Shown: positions 17,253 to 26,158 of the stretch, piece after piece
Layout of the letters: each line of letters opens with the position of its first letter
How positions within the stretch are numbered: the first letter of the stretch is position 1
From: Micromonospora arborensis
GTDB taxonomy: Bacteria > Actinomycetota > Actinomycetes > Mycobacteriales > Micromonosporaceae
Direction of reading: 5' to 3'
Assembly: GCF_003205615.1 (NCBI RefSeq)
Contig: NZ_PYBV01000021.1
Span: 124,001-188,000, forward strand
Length of the DNA stretch: 64,000 nt
Notes under the pieces: model-generated
What the model saw: the letters and a program-made list of their open reading frames with translations, nothing else
Told to the model about the DNA's origin: nothing
Database searches by the model: none
Made by a program: the position numbers and the translations under genes

Positions 17253-17702
17253 CTGGTCGACGGTGTGCCCGAGGATCGGCCCGAGCACCGCCAAACCGTC
17301 CCGGGCGCCGCCGGTCGAGCCCGGCAGGTTGACCACCAGCATCCGGCCGGCGACACCGGCCAGGCCCCGGGACAGCACCGACGTGGGCACTCGGTCGCGG
17401 CTGTGTGCGCGGATCGCCTCGGCGATGCCGGGAATCTCGTAATCCAGCAGGCCCCGGGTCACGTCCGGGGTCCGATCCGACGGGGTCACACCGGTGCCAC
17501 CGCTGGTCAACACCACGTCGACACCATCGGCGCGGGCGGCCTGCAGGGCGACGCCGACCGGCTCACCGTCGGGCACCACCACCGGCTCGTCGACCTGGCA
17601 CCCCAGCTCGCGCAGGCCGGCGACGAGCAACGGACCGCTGGTGTCGGCGTAGACACCGGCCGCGGCACGGTTGGACGCGACGATCACCCGGGCCCGGATC
17701 AC
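17232..17702 (-). CDS. mogA: MogA/MoaB molybdopterin adenylyltransferase-like protein
   Basis: The 156-residue protein belongs to the MogA/MoaB family that activates molybdopterin by adenylation before metal insertion. It has ARVIVASNRAAAG at the N-terminus, the nucleotide/MPT-binding motif VLTSGGTGVTPSDRTPD, and VVNLPGSTGGARDGL near the C-terminus. The GTG at 17702 overlaps the moaC stop (GTGA), which fixes the start better than an in-frame start 24 bases earlier. MogA and MoaB cannot be separated reliably by eye, so the gene symbol is provisional. Confidence 0.88.
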   Translation of the reverse strand: MIRARVIVASNRAAAGVYADTSGPLLVAGLRELGCQVDEPVVVPDGEPVGVALQAARADGVDVVLTSGGTGVTPSDRTPDVTRGLLDYEIPGIAEAIRAHSRDRVPTSVLSRGLAGVAGRMLVVNLPGSTGGARDGLAVLGPILGHTVDQLRGGDH

Positions 17703-18190
17703 GGCCGGTCCTCCGGCCGAACCCACTCGCCGGTCTTGCCGCCTTCCTTGCGCAGCACCCGGACCGCCTCCACCGAGGCCGCCGGGTCGACCGCCTTGAC
17801 CATGTCGATCAGAGCGAGACCCGCGACGGCGACCGCCGTGAGCGCCTCCATCTCCACCCCCGTCCGGTCCGCCGTGCGGGCGGTGGCCGTGATCTCCACG
17901 GTGTCGGCGGTCAACCGCAGGTCGACGGTGACGCCGTGCAGGGCGATCGGGTGGCAGAGCGGAATCAGGTCCGGGGTGCGCTTGGCCCCCATGATCCCGG
18001 CCAACCGACCGACCGCCAACGCGTCGCCCTTGGGCAGACCGTCGCGGTGTAGCAGGTCGATGACCTCGGGCGTGGTCCGCAAACGGCCGGCCGCGACGGC
18101 GAGCCGGCCCGTCACCGCCTTGGCGGAGACGTCGACCATGCGGGCCGCGCCGGCGCGGTCGACGTGGCTGAGCTGCGCGGGTTCGGTCAC
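17699..18190 (-). CDS. moaC: Cyclic pyranopterin monophosphate synthase MoaC
   Basis: MoaC converts 3',8-cyclo-GTP, made by MoaA, to cyclic pyranopterin monophosphate. The 163-residue sequence has ARMVDVSAKAVTGR, the active-site block GRLAGIMGAKRTPDLIPLCH, and GVEMEALTAVAVAGLALIDM, all diagnostic. The GTG at 18190 starts VTEPAQLSHVDRAG. The open frame continues upstream, but that part is low-quality sequence. It is the first gene of the moaC-mogA-moeA-moaE unit. The 263 bases upstream contain a directly repeated CGATAAG heptamer (18420-18440) that may belong to its promoter. Confidence 0.95.
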   Translation of the reverse strand: MTEPAQLSHVDRAGAARMVDVSAKAVTGRLAVAAGRLRTTPEVIDLLHRDGLPKGDALAVGRLAGIMGAKRTPDLIPLCHPIALHGVTVDLRLTADTVEITATARTADRTGVEMEALTAVAVAGLALIDMVKAVDPAASVEAVRVLRKEGGKTGEWVRPEDRP

Positions 18191-18453
18191 GGCCGTGAGC
18201 CTATCGGTGCCGTACGACGGTGCTCGGAAGGAGCGGCGTCGGACCACCTGCCGCGCCGGGTGCTGACGGCGCCTGCCAGCAGGACACCGCTCCTCCCTCG
18301 CCGACCCGCCGCCGAGGTCGCTGGGGGGACCTGGCGGCGGGTGCATGTCGACGACCTGGTTCTGCCCGAGGGTAGAACCTCCCCCGTTCGCCGATACGGC
18401 CGAGAAGTTACCGGACCCGGCGATAAGAAATCGATAAGCGCCGTTCGGGCTGG

Positions 18454-21400
18454 TCAACGCCCCGTGTCCGCGACTCGGTCGCCCAACTCGGCGAGATGGC
18501 GTTCGGTTTCGAAGCGCTCCGGTACGCCCATCCGCCGGAAGATCGCCAACGCCCGCTCCCAGTACCGCCGGGCCTCCGCCGGGTCCACTCGGGCGAAGTG
18601 TTCGGCGATGCCTGCCAGAGCGCGCCCCTGCTCGTACGGATGTGAGATCCGAGTCGCCAACCGCAACGCTTCCTGGTGCCTCTCGAACGCCTCGCCGCCT
18701 CGCCCCTGCGCCAGCAGGGTGCGCCCGAGTTCGTTCAGCGCGGCCGCCTCGACGTGTCGTTCCCCCGAGCTGATCGACAGCTGTCGGGCCATCTCATGTT
18801 CCTGCTCGGCCTCGACCAGGCGGCCAAGGCCGCGATAGGCGATCCCGAGGTCGTTGCGCACCTCGGCCTCGGCGTACCGGTGGCCGGTGCGATCCCGCAG
18901 AGCCAACGAGGCCCGGAGGATGCGGATCGCCTGCGGAAGATCGCCCATTCGGACTCGTACGGCACCGATGTGGCTGAGAGCGTTGAGCACGTGGAAGTCG
19001 TTGGAGTTCGTCCGCGCCCAGGTCAGGTGCTGACGGTGCATCCGCAACGCCTCCTGGTACCGACCCAGGCCGGTCAGGGCCAAGCCAAGATTCGGCAGCA
19101 GCATCGGCACCCCGACGGTTCCGTACACCTTGTAATCCCGCAGGCAGTCGAAACCCAGCCGCACCGCCTCGGTCAGCTGACCGCTCCACCAGTAGACAGC
19201 GGCGAGGTTGGCGCGGTACCGCGCGGCGTTCAGCACGTCCGGCGAATTGCGGGAGAGCTCGACCGCGCGGGTCAGATGGTCGAGCGCCCCCCGGTTGTTC
19301 CCGGTGCGGACGTAGGCGGAGGCCAGGTAGTTGTTCGTCAGTGCCATCGCATCGACATCTCCCGTCCCCTCCGCCGCGCGGAGCGCGTGACGGTGGGTCA
19401 GGATGATGTCCTCGAAGTATCCACGGATGTAGTAGAACCGCCAGGTGGCACGGGCCAACCGCCACGAGTACTCGCGAAAACCCGACTCGCTCGCCGACAG
19501 CACCATTCTCACCAGGTCCGCTCGCTCCGTTTCCAACCAGTCGGCGGTGGGCTCGCCGATGGCCTCGACCAGTTCGGGCCGCCCGAACGGGAGTTGAGTG
19601 ACCTGGGACCTTATGACGCCGGGCTCCAGCGTTTCGGCGACCCGCAGAGCGGCCTCCAGCGTGAAGCCGAACAACTGGGACAGTCCGCGCCTCCGGTCGC
19701 TCTGGGAGTCGATGCGCGAACCCAGGCCGACGGAGTACTCGCGCATGAGGTCGTGCAGTCCGTACCGCGCCGAGTCGAGGTCCTCGACCAGGTTCCGGTC
19801 GACGAGGTCATCGAGCGCCGAGTGAGCCTCCGCAACGGTCAGACCGGTCAGCGCAGCGACCGCCAGGGAACTGAATCGATCACCCGGGTACAGGCCCAGG
19901 AACCGGAAGACCCGTTTGGTCACCTCCGGTAACGGCTCATAGGAGGCGGCGAAGGCACCGACGACAGTGCTCTCTTCCTGGCCCAGGTGATGCAGCAACG
20001 GAGGATCGCCGCCGGCCATCTGGTCGGCGAGGTCCGCCAAGCGCCAGCCGCGCCGATGAGCCAGTCTGGCACCGGCCAGCCGGATCGCCAGAGGAAGATG
20101 ACCGCACCGGCGGACCACCTCGACGGCCGCCAGCGGCTCGGCTTCGACCCGGTCCGGACCCACGCTGTGGCTGAGGAGCTCCACGCTCTCCTGGGAGCTC
20201 ATGACCGGAAGCGTCTGCGACGGTGCGACATCCGGGTGGGACAGTCGCCGCCGTGAGGTCACCAGGACCACTGCGGTCGGCTCGGCCGGCAGGAGGGGCA
20301 TGATCTGCTCACTACTCGCGGCGTTGTCGAGAACTATCACCGACCGCCGCCGGGCCAACTCCCGTCGCCACAGGTCCACTCGGTCGTCAAGCTCGACCGG
20401 AACCTGTTCGGCCGGCACCCCGAGCTGTCGAAGCAGGGCTACCAGGGCGCTCGCCGGCTCTACCCGGCTCTTCTCGCCATGCCCACACAGGTCGATGAAC
20501 AACGCGGCGTCCGGGTATCGATCGGACAGCCGTCGGGCCAGGTGCACAGCGAGGGTCGTCTTGCCGCTGCCCGCCATGCCATCGAGGATGTGGACGGCCG
20601 GCACCCGCGCCTCGACCCTCCGGGTCTCCGCCAACAGCCGCGACACCACGTCTTCCCGTCCGACAAAGTCGGTAACCGCCCGGGGAAGGTGATCCACCGG
20701 GCTGACCCCACTCGTCCGTCCGGATGCCGTACCAACCGCCACGTCAGCCGCCATCGCCGTCGAACGAGCTGAGCCGGTTTCCCGCTGGGAGGCGACGGGA
20801 CGCGCCGCGCCGCGCCGGGACGCTGCCGCGACGATCGAGCGGCGCAGGTCCTGCAGGTGATCCCCGGGGCCCACGCCCAGGTCCGCGAGCAGCCTTTTGC
20901 GAATCTCGTCGTACGTTGCCAGCGCCTCCGCGTTGTCCCCGCGCTGGTGCAGAGCCCGCATGAGAAGGAGGTGGGCCGGCTCGCGGAGGGGATGTCGAGC
21001 CGCCACTTCACGCAGCTGCGGAATCGCCAGGTCGTCGCGGCCCGACCTGAGCTGAACGTCGGCGAGAAGTTCGGTCGCCAACAGCCGCTCCTCTTCGGCG
21101 GCGACGGCTCTGGCGGCGAGGACAGGGCCGAGCGGGAGGCCGGCGAGCATCGGGCCCCGCCACCGCGCCACGGCGCGGCCCAGCAGCTTCCCCGCCTGGT
21201 CCAGATCGCCGTCCGCCAGGGCGTCCCGACCGGCGCGGCGCTCCATCTCGAAGAGGAAGACATCTATCAGATCGGGCCGCAGAACCAACCGATAGCCGTT
21301 GGGTTGCCGCACGATCGCCCCACGGCCAGGCTGCGAAGCCTCGAAGCCTCGGCGCAGATTGGCGGCATAGGTCCGTACATTCGCAACCGCAGATCGCGGA

Positions 21401-21561
21401 GGGCAGTCGGGCCATAACTCATCGACGAGATCTTCCATAGTCACGAGCTGGCCGGGCTGAACTGCGAGCATCGCGAACACGACCTGCTGTTTTGGCGTAC
21501 CCAGCTGCAAAGTGCGGGCGGGCAGTTGCACCGAGAGGCCGCCCAGAACTCGTATCTCCAC
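18454..21561 (-). CDS. AfsR/SARP family transcriptional regulator with NB-ARC and TPR domains
   Basis: The 1035-residue protein has the AfsR layout. An OmpR-type winged helix comes first (1-95: MEIRVLGGLSVQ, LVDELWPDCPPRSAVANVRT), then the BTAD domain (about 100-245). An NB-ARC ATPase follows with GMAGSGKTTLAVHL near residue 330 and VIVLDNAASS near 410. TPR repeats cover about 680-1000 (for example HLTRAVELSR and ALRMHRQHLTWA). Such regulators activate secondary-metabolite or differentiation genes by binding heptamer direct repeats, with ATP and TPR-bound ligands tuning activity. It starts at GTG 21561. No biosynthetic cluster is beside it. The divergent region beyond its start holds the tiny ORFs described separately. 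Confidence 0.93.
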   Translation of the reverse strand: MEIRVLGGLSVQLPARTLQLGTPKQQVVFAMLAVQPGQLVTMEDLVDELWPDCPPRSAVANVRTYAANLRRGFEASQPGRGAIVRQPNGYRLVLRPDLIDVFLFEMERRAGRDALADGDLDQAGKLLGRAVARWRGPMLAGLPLGPVLAARAVAAEEERLLATELLADVQLRSGRDDLAIPQLREVAARHPLREPAHLLLMRALHQRGDNAEALATYDEIRKRLLADLGVGPGDHLQDLRRSIVAAASRRGAARPVASQRETGSARSTAMAADVAVGTASGRTSGVSPVDHLPRAVTDFVGREDVVSRLLAETRRVEARVPAVHILDGMAGSGKTTLAVHLARRLSDRYPDAALFIDLCGHGEKSRVEPASALVALLRQLGVPAEQVPVELDDRVDLWRRELARRRSVIVLDNAASSEQIMPLLPAEPTAVVLVTSRRRLSHPDVAPSQTLPVMSSQESVELLSHSVGPDRVEAEPLAAVEVVRRCGHLPLAIRLAGARLAHRRGWRLADLADQMAGGDPPLLHHLGQEESTVVGAFAASYEPLPEVTKRVFRFLGLYPGDRFSSLAVAALTGLTVAEAHSALDDLVDRNLVEDLDSARYGLHDLMREYSVGLGSRIDSQSDRRRGLSQLFGFTLEAALRVAETLEPGVIRSQVTQLPFGRPELVEAIGEPTADWLETERADLVRMVLSASESGFREYSWRLARATWRFYYIRGYFEDIILTHRHALRAAEGTGDVDAMALTNNYLASAYVRTGNNRGALDHLTRAVELSRNSPDVLNAARYRANLAAVYWWSGQLTEAVRLGFDCLRDYKVYGTVGVPMLLPNLGLALTGLGRYQEALRMHRQHLTWARTNSNDFHVLNALSHIGAVRVRMGDLPQAIRILRASLALRDRTGHRYAEAEVRNDLGIAYRGLGRLVEAEQEHEMARQLSISSGERHVEAAALNELGRTLLAQGRGGEAFERHQEALRLATRISHPYEQGRALAGIAEHFARVDPAEARRYWERALAIFRRMGVPERFETERHLAELGDRVADTGR

Positions 21562-21680
21562 CCGTCCCCCCTACCTCAACGGCAGCAGCGATGTATCCAG
21601 TCGATCACGCAACGAAGCCTACGGTCACCAACGCCACCCTGGCGGCGTCACCACCCTTGGCATCAGCTGGAATGATCTGC

Positions 21681-21923
21681 TCAGATGCTTGCCCACGAAC
21701 GACCCGATTCGCCTCCCTGGCGGCCCGAACTACGGATCGACTCGTGCACGGGCTCCGCGACACTGAATACGCCTTGCCGGCCACCGCACCAATGGTCGAT
21801 TCGTCCCGACCGTCCGGCGAGAGGGTTGAGCGCTCTGTTCAGGAGCGCGGACAGAAAGTGACATATCCGCTCCAGCTTGGCTAATGTTGCGCATACCGAC
21901 ATTAATTGTTCCTTCCTGGGCAT
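21681..21923 (-). CDS. Possible 80-residue protein with TTA codons
   Basis: A minus-strand frame starts at the ATG at 21921-21923, with TAGGAG about six bases upstream, and runs for 80 codons. It begins MPRKEQLMSVCATLAKLERI and has an amphipathic-looking first half, then a Ser/Gly/Arg-rich tail with no recognisable domain. It contains two TTA codons, which are rare in high-GC actinomycetes and can make genes depend on the bldA tRNA. Its codon use is much less GC-biased than neighbouring genes. It lies on the same strand as the SARP gene, 119 bases ahead of it. It may be chance; I do not recognise it. Confidence 0.25.
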   Translation of the reverse strand: MPRKEQLMSVCATLAKLERICHFLSALLNRALNPLAGRSGRIDHWCGGRQGVFSVAEPVHESIRSSGRQGGESGRSWASI

Positions 21924-21998
21924 CAGCTCTCCTACTCTCAGCCCTACGAACGAATGGCGCCCAACACGGCGCACCGTGGTGGCAAGGGAGGTCGAACG

Positions 21999-22025
21999 AT
22001 GCGCAACAGCACCGAGTGGGACTAG
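21999..22025 (+). CDS. Tiny ORF encoding MRNSTEWD
   Basis: An ATG at 21999 opens an eight-codon frame, MRNSTEWD, ending in TAG. GGGAGG at 21986-21991 lies 7 bases upstream, an excellent ribosome binding site. A near-identical peptide is encoded 46 bases downstream in a different frame. The frame is open upstream to 21906 and includes an ATG at 21954, but that start has no binding site. It is on the plus strand between the divergent SARP gene and the GGDEF-EAL gene. It could be a leaderless signalling peptide, a regulatory leader peptide, or a minimal RiPP precursor. No modifying enzyme is nearby. Confidence 0.5.
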   Translation: MRNSTEWD

Positions 22026-22071
22026 TCCACCTGCAGCCCGATGCAAATCCTCGACGCTGAAGGGGTGTCAG

Positions 22072-22095
22072 ATGCGTAGCACCGAATGGGACTGA
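22072..22095 (+). CDS. Tiny ORF encoding MRSTEWD
   Basis: An ATG at 22072 opens a seven-codon frame, MRSTEWD, ending in TGA, with GAAGGGG six bases upstream. Relative to the first tiny ORF the peptide lacks only the asparagine. The shared codons differ at silent positions (CGC/CGT, GAG/GAA) and the stops differ (TAG/TGA), which points to conservation of the peptide rather than simple recent copying of DNA. Its stop is 75 bases upstream of the GTG of the GGDEF-EAL gene, so it may sit in that transcript's leader. The frame also extends upstream to 21877 without an obvious binding site. Confidence 0.5.
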   Translation: MRSTEWD

Positions 22096-22170
22096 ATCCT
22101 TATCACCATGGCGACACAGCGGTACGCTGCCCGTCAGCGGACACCGACGGTGGGTTACGGGTGAGGTTGA

Positions 22171-24690
22171 GTGAGCCGGACGACGCGTCGTCACAGGGGA
22201 GCCGACCCGCGCCTGCTGAGCCTCGTCGGGCTGATGGTGACGCTGGCCTCCGTCGTCGCCGTGGCAGCAGCGATCGCAACGACACGCAACGTGCCAGACA
22301 GGGCAGGCGACGTCTCGACGATCTCGGCGCTCGTCCTGATGATCGCCTTGGGGGCGGTCGTCAAAACGCGCCTCCGGATCAGGTCGACGACATTCTCGTT
22401 CGCCTGGGTGGAGACGGCCATCGTCCTCGGACTCGCGCTGGCCCCGCCACCCTGGGTGATCCTGTCCACGGGCCTCGGCATCGCCTGCGTGTCACTCGTC
22501 AACCGGCTGACCGCGATCAAGGCAGCCTTCGCTATCGCCAAGCACACCCTCGTGGCCGGCGGCGCCACTCTAGTGATCATGTTTTTCGGCCAGCGCTGGC
22601 CGCCAGACGACCTGTGGAATCACCTCATCCTGCTCGGGACCGTCTACCTCGTCGCCGCAGCACTCGATGACCTGTTGGCCGTTCCGGTCATCGCCCTGGC
22701 GTCGGGCACGCGGATCGTCCGGCAGTTCCGTACCCACTTCGACCTGCGGCTGGCCGGATTCGCCGTCCGGTTCGTGGTGGCCGCCCTCACCTTGCTCATC
22801 CTGCAGGCGGATCAGCGTCTGCTGCTCGCCGTTCCACCCCTGGTCCTGAGCCTCCACCTGGCCTACTCCGCGCGCATCCGCGGCCGCACCGAACAACAGG
22901 CGTGGCAGCGGCTCGCCCGCACCACCGACGCGCTCAACGTGGTCGACCTGGACAACGTCCTCACCACCGCCGTCACCCAGGCCGCCGAGTTGTTCTCCGC
23001 CGACGAGGTCGAGATCGAGCTGCGCGACGGCAACCGGGCCGTACGCGGCGGCACCGGCGGCATCACCTTCGACGGCCCGACCGGTACGCCCACCGACGTG
23101 GACGGCACGATCGTCCCCACACCGCTCGAAGGGCATGACCGGACCGTCGACATCGGCGTGTTACGACTGCGCTTCCGTGGCCCGGTGCAGCTCTCCGAAC
23201 GGGAGCAGTACACCCTGCGCACCTTCGCCTCCGCGCTCTGCACTGCCGTACGCAACGCCCAGGCGTACGCCGAACTGGCCCGGGTGGCCAACGAACACGC
23301 GTACGCCGCCGCGCACGACGCGCTGACCGGGCTGGCCAACCGCCGGCACCTCCTCGACGAGGGCACCGAGCAGTTGAGCACCCGACACGCCGACGGGGTC
23401 ACCGCGCTCGTGCTGATCGACCTCAACCACTTCAAGGAGGTCAACGACACGCTCGGGCACGCCGCCGGCGACCAGGTGCTGGTGCAGGTCGCCGACCGGT
23501 TGCGAGGAGCGGCCCAGGCCAGTGACCTGGTGGCCCGCCTCGGCGGTGACGAGTTCGCCGTACTCCTGCGGGGGTTGCCGGCCCCGGCCGTAGCCGCGCA
23601 CCGGGCCGAGACGCTGCTCGCCACCCTGCACGAGCCGTTCGACCTGGACGGCATGCGGATCAGCGTCGAGGCCAGCGGCGGCATCTCCGTCGCACCGTCC
23701 AACGGCGGCATGGCCGAACTGCTGCGCCGCGCCGACGTGGCCATGTACCAGGCGAAACGCGCCGGGCAACGAATCTCCTCGTACGCCCCGACCCGGGACA
23801 CCGCGGACCTGGGCCGCCTCACCCTCGGTGGTGACCTGCCACGCGCGGTCGCCGACCACGAGTTCGTCGTCAACTTCCAACCGATCGTCGACCTGGGCAC
23901 CGGCGAGGTGACCAGCGCCGAAGCGCTCGCCCGCTGGCGCCACCCTACCCACGGCATGATCGACCCGCTGCGTTTCCTGGAGGCCGTGGAGCGTTCGGGC
24001 CTGCTGCCAGCCTTCGCCGAAGCGATCCTCGATCAGGCACTGATCGCCGCGGCCAGTTGGCGGGACGCCGCCTTCGACGTACCGGTCGCGGTCAACGTGT
24101 CCCCACGCAGCCTCCTCGACGCGCGGTTCCCCGGCTCGGTGCTGGCCCGCCTGCGCGCCCACGACCTACCACCGGACCGGCTGGTGCTGGAGCTGACCGA
24201 GACGCTCACGCTCAGCCAACTCGACGTGGTCGACCAGGTGCTCAGCCGACTGCGCGACGAGGGTGTCCGGCTGGCGTTGGACGACTTCGGCACCGGCTAC
24301 TCCTCGCTCTCCCTGCTCTCCCGGATCCCGGTGCACGAGTTGAAGATCGACCGGAGCTTCGTGACGACGATGGAGAGTTCGGCGGAGGCCGCCGCGGTCA
24401 TCCGCTCCACCCTCGACCTGGGCCGCAGCCTCGACCTGGACGTGGTGGCCGAAGGGGTGGAGAGCGAGCCGCAGCGGCGAGCCCTCTGGGAGTTGGGCTG
24501 CGTCGCCGGCCAGGGCCACCTGTTCGCCCGGCCGGTCCCGGCCGGCACCCTGCTCGCGGCGATGCAGCGCGGCTCGGGCGGGCGCCCCGGCGCACTCGCC
24601 GCGCCCCTGCACGACGCCGGCGCGGTGATCCGGTTGAGCCAGAACCGCCGCCAAACCGGCCGCATCCGCCTCCCACACCTACCCGCCTGA
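22171..24690 (+). CDS. Membrane GGDEF-EAL protein (c-di-GMP synthesis/breakdown)
   Basis: The 839-residue protein has six to eight N-terminal membrane helices (about 15-235). A GAF-like segment follows (about 245-375), then GGDEF and EAL domains. The cyclase site is intact (RLGGDEFAVLL, near 457). So are the phosphodiesterase residues: AEALARW (near 583), VNVSPR, ELTET, LALDDFGTGYSSL, KIDRSF and VAEGVES. Both activities are therefore possible, and the sensor part may choose between them. In actinomycetes c-di-GMP controls development through BldD. The start is GTG 22171. It lies downstream of the twin tiny ORFs and 68 bases before a membrane glycosyltransferase gene. Confidence 0.93.
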   Translation: MSRTTRRHRGADPRLLSLVGLMVTLASVVAVAAAIATTRNVPDRAGDVSTISALVLMIALGAVVKTRLRIRSTTFSFAWVETAIVLGLALAPPPWVILSTGLGIACVSLVNRLTAIKAAFAIAKHTLVAGGATLVIMFFGQRWPPDDLWNHLILLGTVYLVAAALDDLLAVPVIALASGTRIVRQFRTHFDLRLAGFAVRFVVAALTLLILQADQRLLLAVPPLVLSLHLAYSARIRGRTEQQAWQRLARTTDALNVVDLDNVLTTAVTQAAELFSADEVEIELRDGNRAVRGGTGGITFDGPTGTPTDVDGTIVPTPLEGHDRTVDIGVLRLRFRGPVQLSEREQYTLRTFASALCTAVRNAQAYAELARVANEHAYAAAHDALTGLANRRHLLDEGTEQLSTRHADGVTALVLIDLNHFKEVNDTLGHAAGDQVLVQVADRLRGAAQASDLVARLGGDEFAVLLRGLPAPAVAAHRAETLLATLHEPFDLDGMRISVEASGGISVAPSNGGMAELLRRADVAMYQAKRAGQRISSYAPTRDTADLGRLTLGGDLPRAVADHEFVVNFQPIVDLGTGEVTSAEALARWRHPTHGMIDPLRFLEAVERSGLLPAFAEAILDQALIAAASWRDAAFDVPVAVNVSPRSLLDARFPGSVLARLRAHDLPPDRLVLELTETLTLSQLDVVDQVLSRLRDEGVRLALDDFGTGYSSLSLLSRIPVHELKIDRSFVTTMESSAEAAAVIRSTLDLGRSLDLDVVAEGVESEPQRRALWELGCVAGQGHLFARPVPAGTLLAAMQRGSGGRPGALAAPLHDAGAVIRLSQNRRQTGRIRLPHLPA

Positions 24691-24758
24691 CCGGGCACCA
24701 GCCGACCGGCACGACTCGGTCCGGTGCAGGTGCGGCCTGGTCTGCCAGACTGGCGCGC

Positions 24759-26117
24759 GTGATCGCCGACGCCCCGACCGCCCGCCGCCGTCGCTGGCAC
24801 TGGCGGACGCTCGACACCGCCGCCGGCGGACTCGCCCTCGACCTCGGCCTCTACGCCGTCTCGGCCATCTTCGCCGTGCTCACCGCAGTCACGTCGACCC
24901 TGCTGCCGCACCGGGCCTGGGGCGCGGTCGCCGCCGTCGGATACCTGGTCGCGACGCTCGTGGTGATCGCACAACTCCTGCTGCGCCGACGCTCCCCGAC
25001 CGCACGGCTGGCCGGTCTGCCAGCCCGCTGGGCGGTCACCGGTCTCACCTGGGTCGGCACCGCACTGCTGCCCCTGCTCTGGCAGAGCATCGAACGGGCC
25101 AGCGGACGCACCGATCGGGCCCAGGAGGAAGTGCTTGTCGTAGAGCAGGCCGGCACCCGCCTCCTGGAGCACGGCACGCCATACCTCGGACCCGACGCGA
25201 TAGCCGCCCTCCCACCCGGGGAGCAACTGCTCGGCTACACCCCGTACCAGCCCGGAATGGCGATGTTCGGCCTGCCCAGAGCACTGGCCGACACCTGGTG
25301 GACCGACTCCCGGGTCTGGTTCGCGGTGGGCACCGCGCTGGCGCTCGCCCTGGCCGTGGCCGCCCTGCGCAGAACACCGACCACCGCCGCGGTGGGCCAC
25401 CGACGAGACGCCGCGATGGGTCAGCGGCGGGACGCCGCGCTGCTGCGAGGCGTGCAGGCCGCCACCATCCTGCCAATCTGCGCCCTCACCCTCGCCACCG
25501 GCGGCGACGACCTACCCGTACTCGCGCTCTGCCTGCTGGCCCTCGCGCTCGCCGCCACCGACCGGCCCGGCCGGGCCGGCCTCGCCGTCGGGCTCGCCGG
25601 CGCGCTGAAGCTGTTCGCCTGGCCGGTGGCCCTGGTCCTGATCGTCTGGGGCCTGACCCGCCGGGCCGGCACCCGGGTCGCCGCCGGCGCGATCGGCCTG
25701 CCCATCGCGGCCCTCCTGCCGGCGATGCTCGTCGACCACGACGCGCTGACCGAGAACGTACTGCGCTTCCCCCTCGGCCACGGCCTGGTCACCAGCCCCG
25801 CCCAGTCCCCGTTCCCCGGCTACCTGATCGCCAACGCCATGCCCGCCGGCCGGCTCATCGCCGCCGCGCTGCTGGTCGCCACCGGCGTGGCCATCGCCGT
25901 CCGGCTCGCCCGCCGCCCGCCGCGCACCGCCGTCACCACCGCGCTGATCTGCGGGTACGGGCTGCTCGCCGCCATCGCCCTGATGCCCTCGACCCGCTTC
26001 GGCTACCTGCTGTACCCATTGGCCCTGCTCACCTGGGCACCCGCCCTGCACCGCCCGGTCGACACACCGAACGCCCCGGCTCCCGAGGAACTCTCCGGTC
26101 GGACCACTTCGGCGTAA
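24759..26117 (+). CDS. GT87-like polytopic membrane glycosyltransferase
   Basis: The 452-residue protein has about ten hydrophobic helices and a large first external loop with EEVLVVEQAGTRLLEHG and YTPYQPGMAMFGLPRA. Later GALKLFAWPVALVLI and STRFGYLLYPLALLTW resemble the DUF2029/GT87 family of mannosyl- or arabinosyltransferases that use lipid-linked sugar donors. The family assignment is less certain than for the genes at 14.0 and 43.8 kb. The GTG at 24759 gives VIADAPTARRRRWHWRTL. The frame is open much further upstream, but that part is antisense-like shadow within the GGDEF-EAL gene. Confidence 0.7.
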   Translation: MIADAPTARRRRWHWRTLDTAAGGLALDLGLYAVSAIFAVLTAVTSTLLPHRAWGAVAAVGYLVATLVVIAQLLLRRRSPTARLAGLPARWAVTGLTWVGTALLPLLWQSIERASGRTDRAQEEVLVVEQAGTRLLEHGTPYLGPDAIAALPPGEQLLGYTPYQPGMAMFGLPRALADTWWTDSRVWFAVGTALALALAVAALRRTPTTAAVGHRRDAAMGQRRDAALLRGVQAATILPICALTLATGGDDLPVLALCLLALALAATDRPGRAGLAVGLAGALKLFAWPVALVLIVWGLTRRAGTRVAAGAIGLPIAALLPAMLVDHDALTENVLRFPLGHGLVTSPAQSPFPGYLIANAMPAGRLIAAALLVATGVAIAVRLARRPPRTAVTTALICGYGLLAAIALMPSTRFGYLLYPLALLTWAPALHRPVDTPNAPAPEELSGRTTSA

Positions 26118-26158
26118 CTGCCGGGCGAAACACCGCGCCAGGGCGTAGACCTGAAGGC

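Noticed and set aside
21492..21884. 130-codon plus-strand frame overlapping the SARP start
   Set aside because: Its first part is antisense to the SARP N-terminus and the product has no domain; the start has no binding site.
21562..22170. Minimal RiPP cluster of the biarylitide type
   Set aside because: The short MR-peptides resemble such precursors in size only. No P450, radical SAM or other modifying enzyme is nearby and the MxYxH-type motif is absent, so it is kept only as a possibility.
24057..24758. Upstream extension of the GT87-like gene at 24.8 kb
   Set aside because: This part overlaps the GGDEF-EAL gene in another frame and is Arg/Pro-rich; the membrane protein begins at GTG 24759.
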